A DNA stretch of 9,929 nt. It comes from JBOGJG01 sp050747825 (GTDB lineage: Bacteria > Acidobacteriota > UBA6911 > RPQK01 > JBOGJG01). The DNA lies in the NCBI GenBank assembly GCA_050747825.1, contig JBOGJG010000379.1, forward strand, positions 1-9,929, written 5' to 3'. Numbering within the stretch: position 1 is the stretch's first letter; every line of letters starts with the position of its first letter. Shown here piece after piece: positions 1 through 6,550 of this stretch. The notes beneath the pieces were generated by a model, which saw only the letters and a list, made by a program, of their open reading frames with translations, was not told the DNA's origin and did no database searches. Made by a program: the position numbers and the translations under genes.

Positions 1-391
1 CTATTTGAACCGGGCGAGGCTCATTCTGACCGAAGCGAAGGCCTACCATAAGGCGGGGGGCATGGAATTTAGTCATCCGACGGTCTCAGGAAGGGGTTGA
101 GTCGGCGCTAAAGGCGGCTCTCCGACAGGATTGGAGATTCCAAAAGTTCATGATGTGGGTTCTTTTCTGAAGAGAAACCGTGAACGCTTCCAAGGTGAGA
201 TCGAGCAGAAAATCGATCATCTCGCCTCCATTACAAGGCGACTCCGGCAGGAAAGAGAGGTGAGTTTTTACGGGGATGAGGAGACAGGTGTTCCGGCAGA
301 AGAGCTCTAAACTGAAGAGGACGCCAACCAAGCTATCAGCGACGCCGGACCTGGCATTAGAGTTATGCGAAAAATCATGGGCTCTCATTAA
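1..391 (+). pseudogene. HEPN-domain protein, decayed, 5' end outside window
   Basis: Three reading-frame pieces join into one HEPN-like protein. Frame 2 from base 2 gives YLNRARLILTEAKAYHKAG. A frame change in the six-G run at 55-60 leads to WNLVIRRSQEGVESALKAAL. A second change near 126-128 leads to GLEIPKVHDVGSFLKRN and onward. The core pattern (R.SQEGVESALKA, then PKVHDVG) is typical of HEPN proteins, which are small all-alpha proteins often paired with a MNT nucleotidyltransferase as a toxin-antitoxin system. The frame reaches TAA at 308-310, but the following codons (TEEDANQAI, VMRKIM) continue the usual HEPN C-terminus to TAA at 389-391. So 308-310 is probably a nonsense mutation of a Tyr codon. 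Two indels plus a stop make this a pseudogene. The first indel is in a homopolymer, so part of the damage could be sequencing error. No partner gene is visible. Confidence 0.75.
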
Positions 392-425
392 AACCCAGGC
401 TATATAGAGCCCTTGGCCGGAAGCT

Positions 426-1995
426 TCAGCCGCCTGACTGGCGCCGGACGGCGGGGGCAATCTGCCGCTTGGCGTACTCGAAGGGCGGAGGTGCGATTTT
501 CTTGTCCTGGGACCTGGCTTTCTGCGGCTCGGACAGGCCGGTCGTTTGCACGAACTCGATGAGAAAGGCCAGCATCACCGACATCATCAGGCCGACTGCC
601 AGGGCGATGGCGGTGTTCAGCATGACCTTCGGCTTGGTCGCGCCTTCGGGAGGCACCGCAAAAGCGCCGATCTTGACGTCCTGATCCTGCTCGGAGTCGG
701 CCAGCAGAGCGCTCTCATGCTTGGCGGCCAGCGTCTTATAGGTCGCCTGAGCGCTTTCGACCTCACGCTTCAGGACGCCCACCTCGTAATCGCGCTCGCG
801 CTCCAGTGTCGCCAGGACTGCCACCTTTTCGCGGTTCATCCGGTCCCAGCTCCAGCTCTTTCCCCAGGATTAGCTGATGGAGCTCCTGAGCCTCCTCCTG
901 CCGCTCTACGATCATCCTTTGAAGGGCTTCCCTCTGCGGAACCAGAGCGTCATAAGCCACCTGCGTGTCGGCGAGCCGCTGGGCGAGACTCTGATAGATG
1001 GGATTGAGCTCCTGAGTTCTCAGCTTCAGCGCTTCAAGCTGCTCAGCGGTTTCAGCCGAGAAGTCTTTGCCGACTTTGTCCCAAAGAGCATCATCACTGA
1101 TGGATTTGGCAAGGATCAAGAATTGAGGATGCGCCTGGATCTCCTTCTTCAACTCGGCCAGAGTGTCGCCCGTGTGTTTAATCTCGAGCTCGATCTTATG
1201 AAGTGTGGTGAGGAGCCCAACAGATTCGGTCAGCTCGCGCTGGATAGCTTCGAGCTGTTTCTTCAAAGCCTCGATGTTCCACTTGGCCTGAAAGTCCGCG
1301 AGGCGGCTATTCCAAAGGTTCTCGGTGATCCTGATCTTCTCCTGAAAAGAATTTTCAGTGCCTTTTAGCTTCGTTTCGGCAACGGCCAGTCTACCCTTGG
1401 ACTCCGGGTACTCCGCTCGGATGAACTGGAGAGTGCCCTGCTGTCCTTTAGTCGCCAAGCCGCCGCTTTCGTTGATAAAGGTTTCCGCCCAGCTATTGGC
1501 GACCGCCGCCGCCTTTTCGGGGTCACCGGCCTCGACAATCAAATCGATCAGGGGGATATAGGGCTGATCTTTTTCCTTGCCCGGATAGATTTGGGTTTCG
1601 AGACTCCCAATGCCCTCATCGGCTCCAATAATCCCCTTCTCGATCAACTCAGTTCGGAGCCGGCTGGCGATGTAGCCGGATTCCAGGATGGACTGATAGG
1701 TTTCCACCGAAAGCGGCGCCGGTTTGAGTTCCGTCGAAAACTTGGGAGGCATGAGGATCAAGGTGGCCTTGGCTTCGTAAACTCTCGTCATCAGGCTGCT
1801 GACAACGAAAGCCGCCAGCGCACAGGCCAGCGTCCCCGCTACTATAAGATAGCGGCGCCGCCACAGAACGTGGATATAATCCGCCAGGTTAACCGTATCC
1901 TGGTCCTCGTAACCGGGATAATAAGCCGGAGCCAAAACATAAGTCGGCTGCGGCAGATTCTCCTCCGAACCGTTCGGTTTCTTCACTTCCCCCAT
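426..1995 (-). pseudogene. Wzz/GumC-type polysaccharide chain-length determinant, frameshifted
   Basis: Inner-membrane polysaccharide co-polymerase that would control chain length or export of a surface polysaccharide. If one extra G at 845-847 is removed, the two frames join into about 522 residues. A Wzz domain starts near residue 35, and TM1 lies at about 50-69 after a WRRR stretch. A long periplasmic region rich in coiled-coil heptads covers about 190-400. A Pro-rich motif (PPEGATKPK) precedes TM2 at about 458-482, and the C-terminal tail is short and basic. No Walker-type tyrosine kinase domain follows, unlike the fused Wzc/BY-kinase forms. I start at ATG 1993-1995; an in-frame TTG two codons earlier is less likely, and neither has a clear Shine-Dalgarno site. 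No other polysaccharide gene is adjacent. The single indel in a G run makes sequencing error as likely as real inactivation. Confidence 0.85.
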
Positions 1996-2001
1996 AATCA
2001 A

Positions 2002-2346
2002 TCCAGTTTAGCACAACCCGGCCGGCTTTGAGACGGCGATTTTCATGCGAGGCATTCGCGCTGTGGCCTCTCTCAAGCAAGTTCAAATTTTGAACGGGAG
2101 ATTTTCGGCCAAAAAGCCGAGAAGGCCGATCAAATACCCGCTGGGCAGCCCAAGGCCTCTCCTTTTTCAAGTTCTGAGCCGCCTTAAAAAGACACCTCTG
2201 CTCAGATCTGGGTTCCTTTAATGGGTAGTGGGCACGGCGAAATTCCCGTTGGACAAGCCAATTCCTTTTGACCTGATCAGCAAAATCGTGAAGTTCAGGG
2301 CCAGGGAAAATCTGGAAAGAGCAAAAGCAAAAGGGAAGAAGAATAG
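2002..2346. other. Intergenic stretch without a supported gene
   Basis: I see no credible gene here. Minus-strand frames crossing it have no family resemblance and run antisense into the methyltransferase gene. It holds a perfect 15-base palindrome, GTTCAAATTTTGAAC (2081-2095), with 7-base arms, lying 86 bases upstream of the wzz-like start. That could be an operator. A weak 5-bp hairpin (TCGGC at 2105-2109, GCCGA at 2116-2120) lies next to it. The purine-rich sequence at 2310-2345 ends with an in-frame TAG just before the VOC remnant. Confidence 0.5.
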
Positions 2347-2555
2347 GGAAACGAAGTGACGGCCTACGTCCACATAAGCGTGCGGATGTTGACAAGCACT
2401 TCGAGCATGCGAAGCGATGTGGTGCCCGGATTGTTCAACCTCCGACGGACATGCCTTTCGGCGAACGACAGTATACGGTCCAGGATTACGCCGGGCACTG
2501 GTGGACGTTCTCGCAAGACATCGCTGACCTCCCGCCGGTTCAGAACGAGCATCAC
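2347..2555 (+). pseudogene. VOC/glyoxalase-fold protein, C-terminal remnant
   Basis: Frame 3 from about 2379 encodes ADVDKHFEHAKRCGARIVQPP, followed by PFGERQYTVQDYAGHWWTFSQ and a TGA at 2553-2555. The motif order (DVD..FE.AK..GA.I, P.D.PFGER.Y.V.D..GH.W.FSQ) is the C-terminal half of glyoxalase/bleomycin-resistance (VOC) proteins, where the Glu of GER is a usual metal ligand. The preceding residues TAYVHIS, matching the family's YVH strand, sit in frame 1 from 2356, so a base is missing near 2378. The N-terminal half of the usual 120-150 residues is absent, and a stop lies at 2344-2346. It is a truncated, frameshifted fossil. The family match is clear, but the original substrate cannot be inferred. 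Confidence 0.75.
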
Positions 2556-2578
2556 TGAATCCTTTTAATCCAACATAG

Positions 2579-2638
2579 AGCCACGGATTTCTCGAATTGA
2601 TGCTGATTAAATCAGTGTCATCCCTGTAATCCGCGGCT
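2579..2638. repeat. Palindromic dispersed repeat, copy 1
   Basis: The left arm AGCCACGGATT (2579-2589) and right arm AATCCGCGGCT (2628-2638) are inverted copies differing at one position. Inside them is a small perfect palindrome, CTGATTAAATCAG (2603-2615). The outer arm matches the repeat at 5542-5604, so this looks like one family of dispersed palindromes. It lies between the VOC remnant and the promoter of the methyltransferase gene. Confidence 0.7.
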
Positions 2639-2697
2639 GACCAGGATCGGCACCGCTTTTTCAGCACGGCAAGTTTTGTCACCTTTCGCTGAGCAAC

Positions 2698-2744
2698 TTG
2701 TGAGGAAATCCGAGCCTGTATTATAACTGAGCCGATATAAGGGA
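2698..2744 (+). promoter_or_regulatory. Candidate sigma70-type promoter and ribosome binding site
   Basis: TTGTGA (2698-2703) and TATAAC (2722-2727) are separated by 18 bases and resemble -35 and -10 boxes. A Shine-Dalgarno-like AAGGGA (2739-2744) ends 10 bases before the ATG at 2755. The AT-rich -10 stands out from its GC-rich surroundings. No experiment supports it. Confidence 0.35.
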
Positions 2745-2754
2745 TACCAAAACT

Positions 2755-3819
2755 ATGACCGTCATTCGTGCGAGCATCGAACTGGATCTCCAACCCTCGG
2801 CAGCGTTCGAGGTTTTCGTCGAGGAGCTGGCCTCGTCTCTGGCCGGAATGGGGATTCGGTTCGAAGCGAGAGCCGGCGGGCGCCTCTTTGAAGGTGCGAT
2901 TCTGGTGGGCCGGGTTGTTTCCTGGAGGCCGGGCGAGCGATTCTCCCTGAATTGGCATCAGGCAGACTGGAATCCGGATGAGATGACGGAAGTTGAAGTG
3001 CGATTTGAAGCTTTCGAGGGGGGCACCAGGGTCCTGCTCGAGCACCGGGGGTGGGGAGGTCTCATCGGGGAGCCAGGCGAGCTTGCCGCCTGGTTCGCCG
3101 GTCAGGTGGCCGCGCCCATCTTTCGGGCAACGGCGCCGTCGGCTCTGGGGGAATGGCTCACCGATCGCAGGGCTCGACGGCCGTCGGGTGCAGCGGCGCG
3201 CGCCGTCTATCGTGATCCGCTCTATCACTATCCCAATTTCCGGGTGATCCTGGCCGAACTCGCGCTGACTGCGGACGATTCCCTGCTCGAAGTAGGCTGC
3301 GGCGGCGGCGCACTCCTCAAGGAGGCGCTTCAGAGCGACTGCCGCGCGGCGGCAGTCGATCACAGTCCGGATATGGTGCGGCTCGCGCGCGAAGTAAACC
3401 ATGAGGCCGTGGCCGATGGACGCCTCATGCTTCTGGAAGCCAGTGCCGGCTCGCTGCCCTTTGCCGACGCGACTTTTACCTGCGCGGCTATGACGGGCCT
3501 TCTCGGCTTCTTGCCTGATCCGGTGGCGGCGCTCGCGGAAATCCGGCGCGTGCTCGCCGCCGGCGGACGTCTGGTCGTCCTGGGCAGCGACCCGGAGCTC
3601 AAAGGCACGCCGGGCGCACCCGAGCCGATGGCCTCACGGCTGCGCTTCTACGAGGAACACGAGCTGGAGCGACTGGGGCGCAAGGCGGGATTTGAGGGGA
3701 TACAAGTGGTAAGGCGCGACCTGCAGCCCTTCGCGCGCGAGGTGGGCGTGCCGGAGGAGCAGCTTGCGCTTTTTGCGGTCGGCACGCGCTTTCTGCTCGC
3801 CCGAAAAGGCGCAGGATGA
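2755..3819 (+). CDS. SRPBCC (AHSA1-like) domain fused to SAM-dependent methyltransferase
   Basis: An intact protein of 354 residues with two domains. Residues about 1-135 resemble the SRPBCC/AHSA1 lipid-pocket fold: an N-terminal strand ending in AFEVFVEEL, VSWRPGERFSLNW, then a TEVEVRFEAFEGGTRVLLEH strand pair and a C-terminal helix. Residues about 160-350 form a class I methyltransferase (Methyltransf_11 type). Motif I is LLEVGCGGG (177-185), an acidic residue in AVDHSPDMV (200-208) marks the ribose-binding strand, LPFADATF is at 234-241, and the IRRVLAAGGRLVVLG strand is at 263-277. Cytosolic, with no signal peptide. The pocket may bind the small hydrophobic methyl acceptor, but that is inference and the substrate is unknown. 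ATG 2755 has AAGGGA upstream. It stands alone: neighbours on both sides are gene scraps, so it appears to be monocistronic. Confidence 0.88.
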   Translation: MTVIRASIELDLQPSAAFEVFVEELASSLAGMGIRFEARAGGRLFEGAILVGRVVSWRPGERFSLNWHQADWNPDEMTEVEVRFEAFEGGTRVLLEHRGWGGLIGEPGELAAWFAGQVAAPIFRATAPSALGEWLTDRRARRPSGAAARAVYRDPLYHYPNFRVILAELALTADDSLLEVGCGGGALLKEALQSDCRAAAVDHSPDMVRLAREVNHEAVADGRLMLLEASAGSLPFADATFTCAAMTGLLGFLPDPVAALAEIRRVLAAGGRLVVLGSDPELKGTPGAPEPMASRLRFYEEHELERLGRKAGFEGIQVVRRDLQPFAREVGVPEEQLALFAVGTRFLLARKGAG

Positions 3820-3831
3820 AAACACCCGTAC

Positions 3832-3961
3832 TCAATCGCCTTCCCGCCGGAGTCCTCCGGTTTGGCTGTCGTCCATCGGATTCCTGAGTCCGAACCAGTT
3901 TCCTTCGATATCTGTGAAGATGGCGAACAGGCCCCAGGGCCTTCACCTGATCGTCCACCAC
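3832..3961 (-). pseudogene. VOC/glyoxalase-fold protein, C-terminal remnant (second)
   Basis: On the minus strand the frame ending in TGA at 3832-3834 reads PWGLFAIFTDIEGNWFGLRNP and then MDDSQTGGLRREGD. GLFAIF.D.EGN.FGL is the classic last strand pair of VOC-superfamily proteins. Upstream, that frame meets a stop at 3943-3945, while the neighbouring frame reads VVDDQVKAL (3935-3961), so a frame change lies at about 3940. Only some 40 residues survive of an expected 120 or more. It begins where the GspG-like scrap ends. The sequence is unlike the VOC scrap at 2347-2555, so it is not a copy of it. Confidence 0.6.
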
Positions 3962-3962
3962 A

Positions 3963-4073
3963 GGTCAGCGCCTCTCCTGATGGGGAATCCGCTCCATCGA
4001 CGCCGGCACTCCAGAGATCGTAGTCGGGATCATGCCGGCCAGGCGACCGGTACCGATAATCCCGAAACAGGTT
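3963..4073 (-). pseudogene. Possible type II secretion pseudopilin (GspG-like) C-terminal scrap
   Basis: Minus-strand residues read NLFRDYRYRSPGRHDPDYDL followed by WSAGVDGADSPSGEALT. This resembles the C-terminus of major pseudopilins (GspG), which commonly run as WG.PY.YRSPG..G.YDLWS.GADG with calcium-binding acidic residues near the end. The N-terminal methylation motif, hydrophobic helix and central domain are missing, so this is a fragment with no function. It adjoins the VOC scrap at 3832-3961 on the same strand. The resemblance is short; an unrelated reading frame that happens to match is possible. Confidence 0.4.
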
Positions 4074-4130
4074 GAGAAACGGCAGAGGGAATGTTAGATT
4101 CCTGCGCAGGCCAGCAGGAACATTCCGCGG

Positions 4131-5486
4131 GTGAAAAATATGAGACTGCAATTTTTACGCCTTCTCCTGGTTTTTTTCATCCTTTCTTCCCCTACCTGGG
4201 CGGCTGGGGATCGCCATGTCATTCTGATTTCGATCGACGGTTTTGCCGCCTACCACCTGGAAAATGAAGATCTGGTGCTTCCCAATATTCGAGAGCTGAT
4301 CCAAACGGGCGTACGGGCTGAGAGTAGTGAAACCGTCTTCCCCAGCGTGACGCATCCGTCTCACACCACAATGATCACGGGGGTATCTCCCCGCATTCAT
4401 GGCGTGATCAACAACACTGTAAGAAATCGGATTACGGGGGAAAGGTTTCATATCGCCAGTAAGCCGCGCCGGGAATCGATTAAAGTCGAGACACTGTTCG
4501 ACGCAGCCAAAAAGAAAGGCCTGGCCACCGCGGCTTTTTTCTGGCCGGAAACGAAGCAGGACACGGCCGTCGATTACAACTTCCCGGAAGCATTCACCCC
4601 GGACGGGAAGCCCGACGTTCAAGCCATGGATGCCGAATTTTTGCGTGAGCTCGAAGGGGCCGGCATTCCGATAAGGCAGTACCTGAAGTGGTATGAAGAT
4701 CCTTTCCTCAAAGGAGGCGCGGACGGCATTCTCGCCGAGGCGGCCGGTTACGTCATTCGAGAATACCAGCCGAACCTCCTGGCGATCCACTTCCTGGTCA
4801 CCGATCTCGTGCAGCATCGCTATGGTCCGGATCATTACCTGGCCCATGCTGCGCTGACGACGGCCGATCATGCCGTGGGGATTTTGTGCCAGGCCGCCAG
4901 GGATGCAGGAATTGCCGAACAGACGACTTTCATCATCGCCGCCGATCACGGATTTCACACGGTTCGCCAGGAGCTGAACCTTCATTCGTTTTTCGCGCCC
5001 CTGGCGGGCCGGGTCGCCCTGCACGCCGGAGGCTGGACGCTTTATGTGGAGCTCCTGGACACCTTTGATGCCGACCACGACGGAGCGGTACTGGAGAAGA
5101 TCCTGAATGAAGTCGTCCGGATTGAAGGCGTCTCTCGTGTGATCCGCCCCGAGGAGCTCCACAGTCTCGGTCTGCCCACCTATGAAGAAGACCCGCATGT
5201 CCCCGGCCATTACCTCGTCCTGGGCGATATCGACACCCATTTGACTGCCGACCCTGCTGAGAGCTTTCAGGGACGAACGGCCAAGACTCGACCGTACCAC
5301 GGTCACGGGTATCTGCCGTCTCATCCGCGCATGTATCCCTTGCTCGTCATCTCGGGGGCCGGCGTGCACGGCGGACACCGGATCGGTCACGTCAGCAATT
5401 ACGACATTGCTCCGACAATCAGCCATTTACTGGGTCTCGAGATGGAGCGATTTGAGGGAAGAGTGTTGAAGGAGGCGCTAAGGTGA
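4131..5486 (+). CDS. Secreted nucleotide pyrophosphatase/phosphodiesterase family protein (alkaline phosphatase superfamily)
   Basis: A 451-residue intact protein. A signal peptide covers residues 1-25 (basic MKNMRLQFLR, hydrophobic core, cleavage near TWAA), so it acts in the periplasm or outside the cell. The two-metal catalytic set of the NPP family is visible: D36 in SIDG, nucleophile T74 in FPSVTHPSHTTMITG, D225 and H229 in TDLVQH, D272 and H273 in ADHGF, and H392 in GHGYLPSHPRM. The family hydrolyses phosphodiester or pyrophosphate bonds in nucleotides or related esters. The exact substrate cannot be read, and phosphonoacetate-hydrolase-like activity is an alternative. Translation may start at GTG 4131, with AGGAA at 4116-4120, or at ATG 4140 three codons later; the signal peptide works with either. 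The length fits bacterial members. It appears monocistronic, followed at once by a GC hairpin. Confidence 0.9.
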   Translation: MKNMRLQFLRLLLVFFILSSPTWAAGDRHVILISIDGFAAYHLENEDLVLPNIRELIQTGVRAESSETVFPSVTHPSHTTMITGVSPRIHGVINNTVRNRITGERFHIASKPRRESIKVETLFDAAKKKGLATAAFFWPETKQDTAVDYNFPEAFTPDGKPDVQAMDAEFLRELEGAGIPIRQYLKWYEDPFLKGGADGILAEAAGYVIREYQPNLLAIHFLVTDLVQHRYGPDHYLAHAALTTADHAVGILCQAARDAGIAEQTTFIIAADHGFHTVRQELNLHSFFAPLAGRVALHAGGWTLYVELLDTFDADHDGAVLEKILNEVVRIEGVSRVIRPEELHSLGLPTYEEDPHVPGHYLVLGDIDTHLTADPAESFQGRTAKTRPYHGHGYLPSHPRMYPLLVISGAGVHGGHRIGHVSNYDIAPTISHLLGLEMERFEGRVLKEALR

Positions 5487-5488
5487 AG

Positions 5489-5516
5489 AGCCCGCGAAAG
5501 ACGCGCCGCGCGGGCT
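5489..5516 (+). terminator. GC-rich hairpin just after the phosphodiesterase stop
   Basis: AGCCCGCG (5489-5496) pairs perfectly with CGCGGGCT (5509-5516) across a 12-base loop, starting 3 bases after the stop codon. No U tract follows, so it may be a weak intrinsic terminator or an mRNA-stabilising hairpin, possibly acting with the palindrome at 5542. Confidence 0.45.
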
Positions 5517-5541
5517 TAGTACACGATTTCCCCAATACACT

Positions 5542-5604
5542 AACGTATTTTTAGCCACGGATTACACAGATTGAATCCGTGAGATCCGTGGCAAAAAATA
5601 CGTT
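5542..5604. repeat. Palindromic dispersed repeat, copy 2
   Basis: The left arm (5542-5562, AACGTATTTTTAGCCACGGAT) pairs with the right arm (5584-5604) at 20 of 21 positions across a 21-base centre. The centre repeats the motif again (AATCCGTG at 5574-5581). The GCCACGGATT arm is shared with copy 1 at 2579-2638. Its position just after a gene, with A/T runs flanking the GC-rich arm, could let it act as a bidirectional terminator. I read it mainly as a copy of a repeat family spread through the genome. Confidence 0.75.
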
Positions 5605-5627
5605 GCCGAATTTATGTACCACTGTAC

Positions 5628-6020
5628 TTAGGTGTTCAATCTTCTCCGAAAAAGCGTTGCTCGTACCGCATCATTAAAAGGCAGTTCCGGACCGCTGACG
5701 AGGTGGTCGGGAACACGAGTCTGGTCCTGGGCGATGAGCGGCAAAGCGCGCGACCGCCGTTGCTCGGCGTCGGCCCCCTGTTCGAGAAACATTTGCGTGA
5801 ACCACCGAGTCACTTCGTGGATGACGCCATAGTACCGATCGTGTTCCTCCGCGTAGGCATCGCCGGCGCGATTCCAGTCCTTCTCGCGCAGCAGGCAGTC
5901 CCGGAGGATGCGGGCGTCCCTGACGGTTAGCGAGAGTCCTTCGCCGTATGAGGTATCATTGGAAGCTGCCGCGTCACCGACCAGAGCCACCCCTTCGCTG
6001 TTCAGCGCGCCCTGGGGCAT
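5628..6020 (-). pseudogene. FAD-dependent monooxygenase, 5'-truncated
   Basis: An open frame of 130 residues matches only the C-terminal third of PHBH/UbiH-type FAD monooxygenases. It has the second FAD-contact motif GVALVGDAAASNDTSYGEGL with G15-D16, a helix LTVRDARILRDCLL, and the family-like tail VPDHLVSGPELPFNDAVRA. The N-terminal Rossmann GxGxxG motif and the substrate domain, about 250 residues, are absent. Upstream of the ATG at 6018-6020 an in-frame TAA lies three codons away, and there is no Shine-Dalgarno site. The protein cannot bind FAD as an intact family member does. The break at about 6020 marks a deletion or recombination junction, a few hundred bases from the end of the cassette array. 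Confidence 0.8.
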
Positions 6021-6338
6021 GATGATTTAAGGAGAGATCCTCTCTGGGCCACGGTAGTGGGGAAGAAGAATCCGAGCGGAGAAGACCGACTAGGGCGGCA
6101 AGATCAGGGGAAAGCGTTAGCCGGGAAAATCACTGGGGAGTTCAAATCAGCCCAGACCATGAGCCCAGCTTCTGTTGCAATTCGTTGCTCTTTGTCATCT
6201 CCATGAGGACTGGGACCATGCAGCTGCCCAACCGATCTCCGAGCAGCCCTTTCTCAATTGAGAATCAGTATAAGGGAGCCAATTTGAGCCTTAATCTTCA
6301 TCAGAATACCTTTTGCTTGCAATTACTCGGTGAGATAT
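6021..6338. other. Gene-free stretch between monooxygenase fragment and cassette array
   Basis: No gene of recognisable family is present on either strand. Two short frames exist: 6203-6364 (+), 53 codons, ending inside the half attC, and a 25-codon minus-strand frame starting at 6219. Neither has a good ribosome site or a known motif. A GTTGGGC on the minus strand (6232-6226) fits the GTTRRRY R-box consensus 141 bases from the half attC's other end. The intervening arms do not pair convincingly. Confidence 0.45.
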
Positions 6339-6366
6339 CCGGGTTAGCTTCATCGGCTTGTTAGGC
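6339..6366 (-). other. Half attC site at end of array
   Basis: On the minus strand the sequence runs GCCTAAC (6366-6360) and then AAGCCGATGAAGCTAACCCGG, which looks like the R''-L'' half of an attC. It begins 8 bases after the stop codon at 6375. No matching L'-R' half with complementary arms follows. With five more bases its R box forms a perfect 12-base inverted repeat (GTTAGGCAGCAC, 6360-6371) with 7532-7543, the R' end of the preceding attC, so the hydrolase cassette is bracketed. Confidence 0.5.
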
Positions 6367-6374
6367 AGCACGCG

Positions 6375-6550
6375 TCAGCGGAGCTCCGCCGCTCCGATCG
6401 GCGAGGCAACGGGCCGCTCGCCGAGACCGGCGAGAAAGGCCCCCGTCTCCACGGAGAAACGGCGAAGAATCTTGAGTTGCGGGTCCGTGCCGGGTTCGTA
6501 GAAGAACCGGTCGCCCCCGCTACATTTCCTCGTCGGTATATAAAGGTCCT
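6375..6550 (-). other. Coding-like tail of the hydrolase cassette, unassigned
   Basis: The minus-strand frame ending in TGA at 6375-6377 reads GDRFFYEPGTDPQLKILRRF, then SVETGAFLAGLGERPVASPI, with a strong G/C bias at third codon positions from about 6515 downward. It ends 8 bases before the half attC, as cassette genes do. There is no good start codon with a ribosome site; ATG at 6524-6526 is in another frame and meets TAG at once. It is probably the surviving end of a gene displaced by the hydrolase, or a very short second ORF. I do not recognise the family. Confidence 0.35.

Noticed and set aside
2218..3402. Long minus-strand frame across the VOC remnant and methyltransferase
   Set aside because: Antisense to two identified coding regions and no recognisable domain.
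4155..5426. Long minus-strand open frame antisense to the phosphodiesterase
   Set aside because: It mirrors the codon pattern of a gene with all catalytic residues and a signal peptide on the plus strand; it has no motif of its own.
6203..6364. Plus-strand 53-codon ORF ending in the half attC
   Set aside because: No ribosome site or known motif, and opposite in direction to every cassette gene; could not be supported.
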